A stretch of 7,894 nt of DNA. It comes from Clostridiales bacterium. GTDB lineage: Bacteria > Bacillota > Clostridia > Lachnospirales > Lachnospiraceae. Location: the NCBI GenBank assembly GCA_019416265.1, contig DXXQ01000061.1:1-7894 (forward strand), read 5' to 3'. Position numbers and translations under genes: made by a program. Numbering within the stretch: the stretch's first letter is position 1; every line of letters begins with the position of its first letter. Under the pieces are notes generated by a model. The model was not told the origin of the DNA. It searched no databases and was given only the letters and a program-made list of their open reading frames with translations. Below are positions 6,908 through 7,894 of this stretch, piece by piece.

Positions 6908-7619
6908 TTTTATATCCTCCCTGTAAAGCCTCTGCCAGCATACGCTGATAAGCAGAACCGTATTTAGAAAATGTTGTTTTGTAAAGATGGTTTTTTGTAA
7001 GCGTCTGACTCATCCAAAGAGGAAGTCCTCCGGCAGTTTTAATTTCCATCAGTGTCTGGTCTTCTCCGAGAAGGGGAATTCCGTAGATTTTGCTTCCAAG
7101 GGAAAAATCCTGTCTGCGGTAAAGTATATTTTCATCAAAAGTCACCCGGAAATCACTTCCGTCCAGCGCATAGTATGCCTCCCGTTCATAGGAAAGAAAC
7201 ACGGATGGCCTGAGATTTTCGTAATACTCACGGAAATACTGGATTTCCCTTCCTATCTGAGAACAGACAGGAAGGGGAGTTCCTGTCTGAAAGCTTGTCA
7301 TTACCTTTTCCTCCGGCAATTGCAGCCGTCTTTTGTATACAACAGATTTATATTTCTTTTTAATTTCAACATAGACAGGGTCTGTTGTGTGTACGGGACG
7401 GTAACTGCGGATTCTAAGCTTTTCCTTATATACCGGCTTTTCCAGAGAACGGCGGATCAATTGATAGGTGTCCGTATCAAAATAAATATTTCTGATCGTA
7501 GTCCTTCCGTATGCATCCAGCTTCATATAAGGCTTCATTGCCTGAAGAATCCTCTCCTTTTCCTGTCCGGTAAGGAGATATTTTAATTCATAACGTTTAA
7601 ATGTCATTTGGTATGCCAT
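6900..7619 (-). CDS. VTC-domain (TTM-fold) polyphosphate polymerase-like protein
   Basis: A 239-residue soluble protein with the VTC domain of the triphosphate tunnel metalloenzyme superfamily; in yeast Vtc4 this domain makes polyphosphate from ATP. The tunnel residues are visible in order: R9 and the E-L-K motif (11-13), R43 of IRNIYFDT, K66/R69/R71 of KEKLRIRSY, E85 and K87 of VEIKKK, K97-R98, R146 in SYEREAYY, R158 and D162 of RVTFDENI, the metal-ligand type E192 of LMEIK, and SKY at 218-220. All the main positively charged and acidic tunnel positions seem kept, so activity is plausible. There is no membrane segment, SPX or exopolyphosphatase domain. The ATG at 7619 is chosen because AGGAGG (7627-7632) lies 7 bases before it; an upstream in-frame GTG (7646) and ATG (7625) are before or too close to that site. 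It is first in the operon. The exact polymer made by bacterial members is often unproven. Confidence 0.88.
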   Translation of the reverse strand: MAYQMTFKRYELKYLLTGQEKERILQAMKPYMKLDAYGRTTIRNIYFDTDTYQLIRRSLEKPVYKEKLRIRSYRPVHTTDPVYVEIKKKYKSVVYKRRLQLPEEKVMTSFQTGTPLPVCSQIGREIQYFREYYENLRPSVFLSYEREAYYALDGSDFRVTFDENILYRRQDFSLGSKIYGIPLLGEDQTLMEIKTAGGLPLWMSQTLTKNHLYKTTFSKYGSAYQRMLAEALQGGYKNA

Positions 7620-7626
7620 AAACATT

Positions 7627-7632
7627 CCTCCT
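7627..7632 (-). promoter_or_regulatory. Shine-Dalgarno site deciding the VTC protein start
   Basis: AGGAGG on the minus strand, 7 bases before the ATG at 7619. The ATG at 7625 would have only 1 base of spacing, and the GTG at 7646 lies upstream of the site without one of its own. Confidence 0.85.
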
Positions 7633-7650
7633 GTTTTTTTCTTCACGACT

Positions 7651-7692
7651 ACTATATAACGCCTACCTTAAATCAACTTAAAATCCCTTTAA
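7651..7692 (-). promoter_or_regulatory. Putative promoter with three TTAA direct repeats (OmpR/PhoB-type operator)
   Basis: On the minus strand, TTAAAG (7687-7692), TTAAGT (7676-7681) and TTAAGG (7666-7671) are repeated in the same orientation with starts 11 and 10 bases apart. A TATAGT or TATATA (7651-7658) follows the last repeat by 7-9 bases and can act as the -10 box. No TTGACA-like -35 box is at the right distance, so the repeats occupy the -35 region. This layout is typical of activation by OmpR/PhoB-family response regulators. The resemblance to Firmicute PhoP boxes (TTAACA-type repeats with 4-5 base gaps) fits a polyphosphate-related operon, but the regulator is not identified. The 5' leader would be only about 25 bases. 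Confidence 0.45.
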
Positions 7693-7743
7693 GAATAAAA
7701 GCAATATGAATTTCCTGTTTTCCTCCCGGTTCCTGTCATCAAA

Positions 7744-7796
7744 AAAACCGTCTGGTCTGTTTTGTGTCTCTGACACCATTCAGACTGGACGGTTTT
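7744..7796. terminator. Strong bidirectional hairpin terminator
   Basis: AAAACCGTCTGGTCTG (7744-7759) pairs with CAGACTGGACGGTTTT (7781-7796) over 16 positions, two of them G-T wobbles. The 21-base loop holds a second perfect hairpin, GTGTC-TCT-GACAC (7764-7776). On the minus strand the stem is followed by seven T (7741-7747), terminating the gene that ends at 7814. On the plus strand it is followed by GATTTTTTATG and more T, so it could also stop plus-strand transcription. It separates the right-edge gene from the VTC operon promoter. Confidence 0.85.
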
Positions 7797-7813
7797 GATT
7801 TTTTATGTTTTTT

Positions 7814-7894
7814 TTATGATTCTTCTATACACCTCAGGGCATCCTTTGCTGTATAGAACTTAAAAACCTGATAGTTTTCATTTTTATTATAAAC
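7814..7894 (-). CDS. C-terminal end of an unidentified protein (partial)
   Basis: The minus strand reads open from the right edge for 26 codons, VYNKNENYQVFKFYTAKDAL followed by RCIEES, to a TAA at 7814-7816. It is taken as real because the composition is protein-like, the stop is followed within 20 bases by a strong terminator in the same direction, and the gap to the next gene is a normal promoter region. I do not recognise the family. The fragment suggests a short strand followed by a C-terminal helix of a small soluble protein, but it is too short for any functional statement. Confidence 0.6.
   Translation of the reverse strand, partial: VYNKNENYQVFKFYTAKDALRCIEES

Noticed and set aside
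6991..7006. TGTAAGCGTCTGAC as a CcpA catabolite-response (cre) site
   Set aside because: The right half does not match the cre consensus, and the site lies deep inside the VTC coding sequence far from any promoter.
7700..7740. GGGAGG followed by ATT as a small leader peptide before the VTC gene
   Set aside because: There is no ATG, GTG or TTG at a suitable distance, and the site lies upstream of the likely transcription start.

Overview
The window looks like a chromosomal piece of a gut-type Firmicute, most likely Lachnospiraceae (Clostridium cluster XIVa). The evidence is the moderate GC content, strong AGGAGG-type ribosome binding sites, tightly packed operons, and a GH42 / GPH-transporter / AraC sugar locus beside a VTC-DUF4956 pair. 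This placement is inference from style and gene content; no marker gene is present. All eight genes lie on the minus strand, so transcription runs from the right edge to the left edge. There is no tRNA, rRNA, CRISPR array, insertion sequence or phage gene, and no gene-free stretch reaches 300 bases.

Right part (about 7894 to 4249). The last 26 codons of an unidentified gene enter from the right edge and end at a strong hairpin terminator (7744-7796). Next comes a promoter region with three TTAA-type direct repeats spaced one helical turn apart, ahead of a possible -10 box. This leads into a three-gene operon: a VTC/TTM-fold protein related to polyphosphate polymerases (6900-7619), a DUF4956 membrane protein (6212-6907, overlapping it by 8 bases), and a 617-residue lipoprotein with a Cthe_2159-type carbohydrate-binding beta-helix (4346-6199). 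A weaker, AT-rich stem-loop at 4248-4289 closes the operon. Together the genes suggest a cytosolic or membrane-associated polymer-making enzyme, a membrane partner and a surface-anchored polymer binder. The joint function is not established.

Left part (4220 to 1). This is a sugar-utilisation locus: an AraC-family regulator (3024-4220), a GPH-family sugar:cation symporter (1556-2935), a small HPr-like protein without the PTS phosphohistidine site but with the regulatory serine motif (1298-1540), and the first 430 codons of a GH42 beta-galactosidase running off the left edge (1-1292). The likely logic is regulator senses, symporter imports an intact galactoside, and the cytoplasmic GH42 enzyme cleaves it. 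The HPr-like protein could link the operon to HPr kinase signalling.

For three genes I moved the start inward to a well-placed ATG (HPr-like protein, AraC regulator, VTC protein), because upstream in-frame TTG or GTG codons sit on or before the Shine-Dalgarno sequence. The points most worth following are the VTC-DUF4956-lipoprotein operon, its possible Pho-box-like promoter, and the histidine-less HPr paralogue inside a non-PTS sugar operon.
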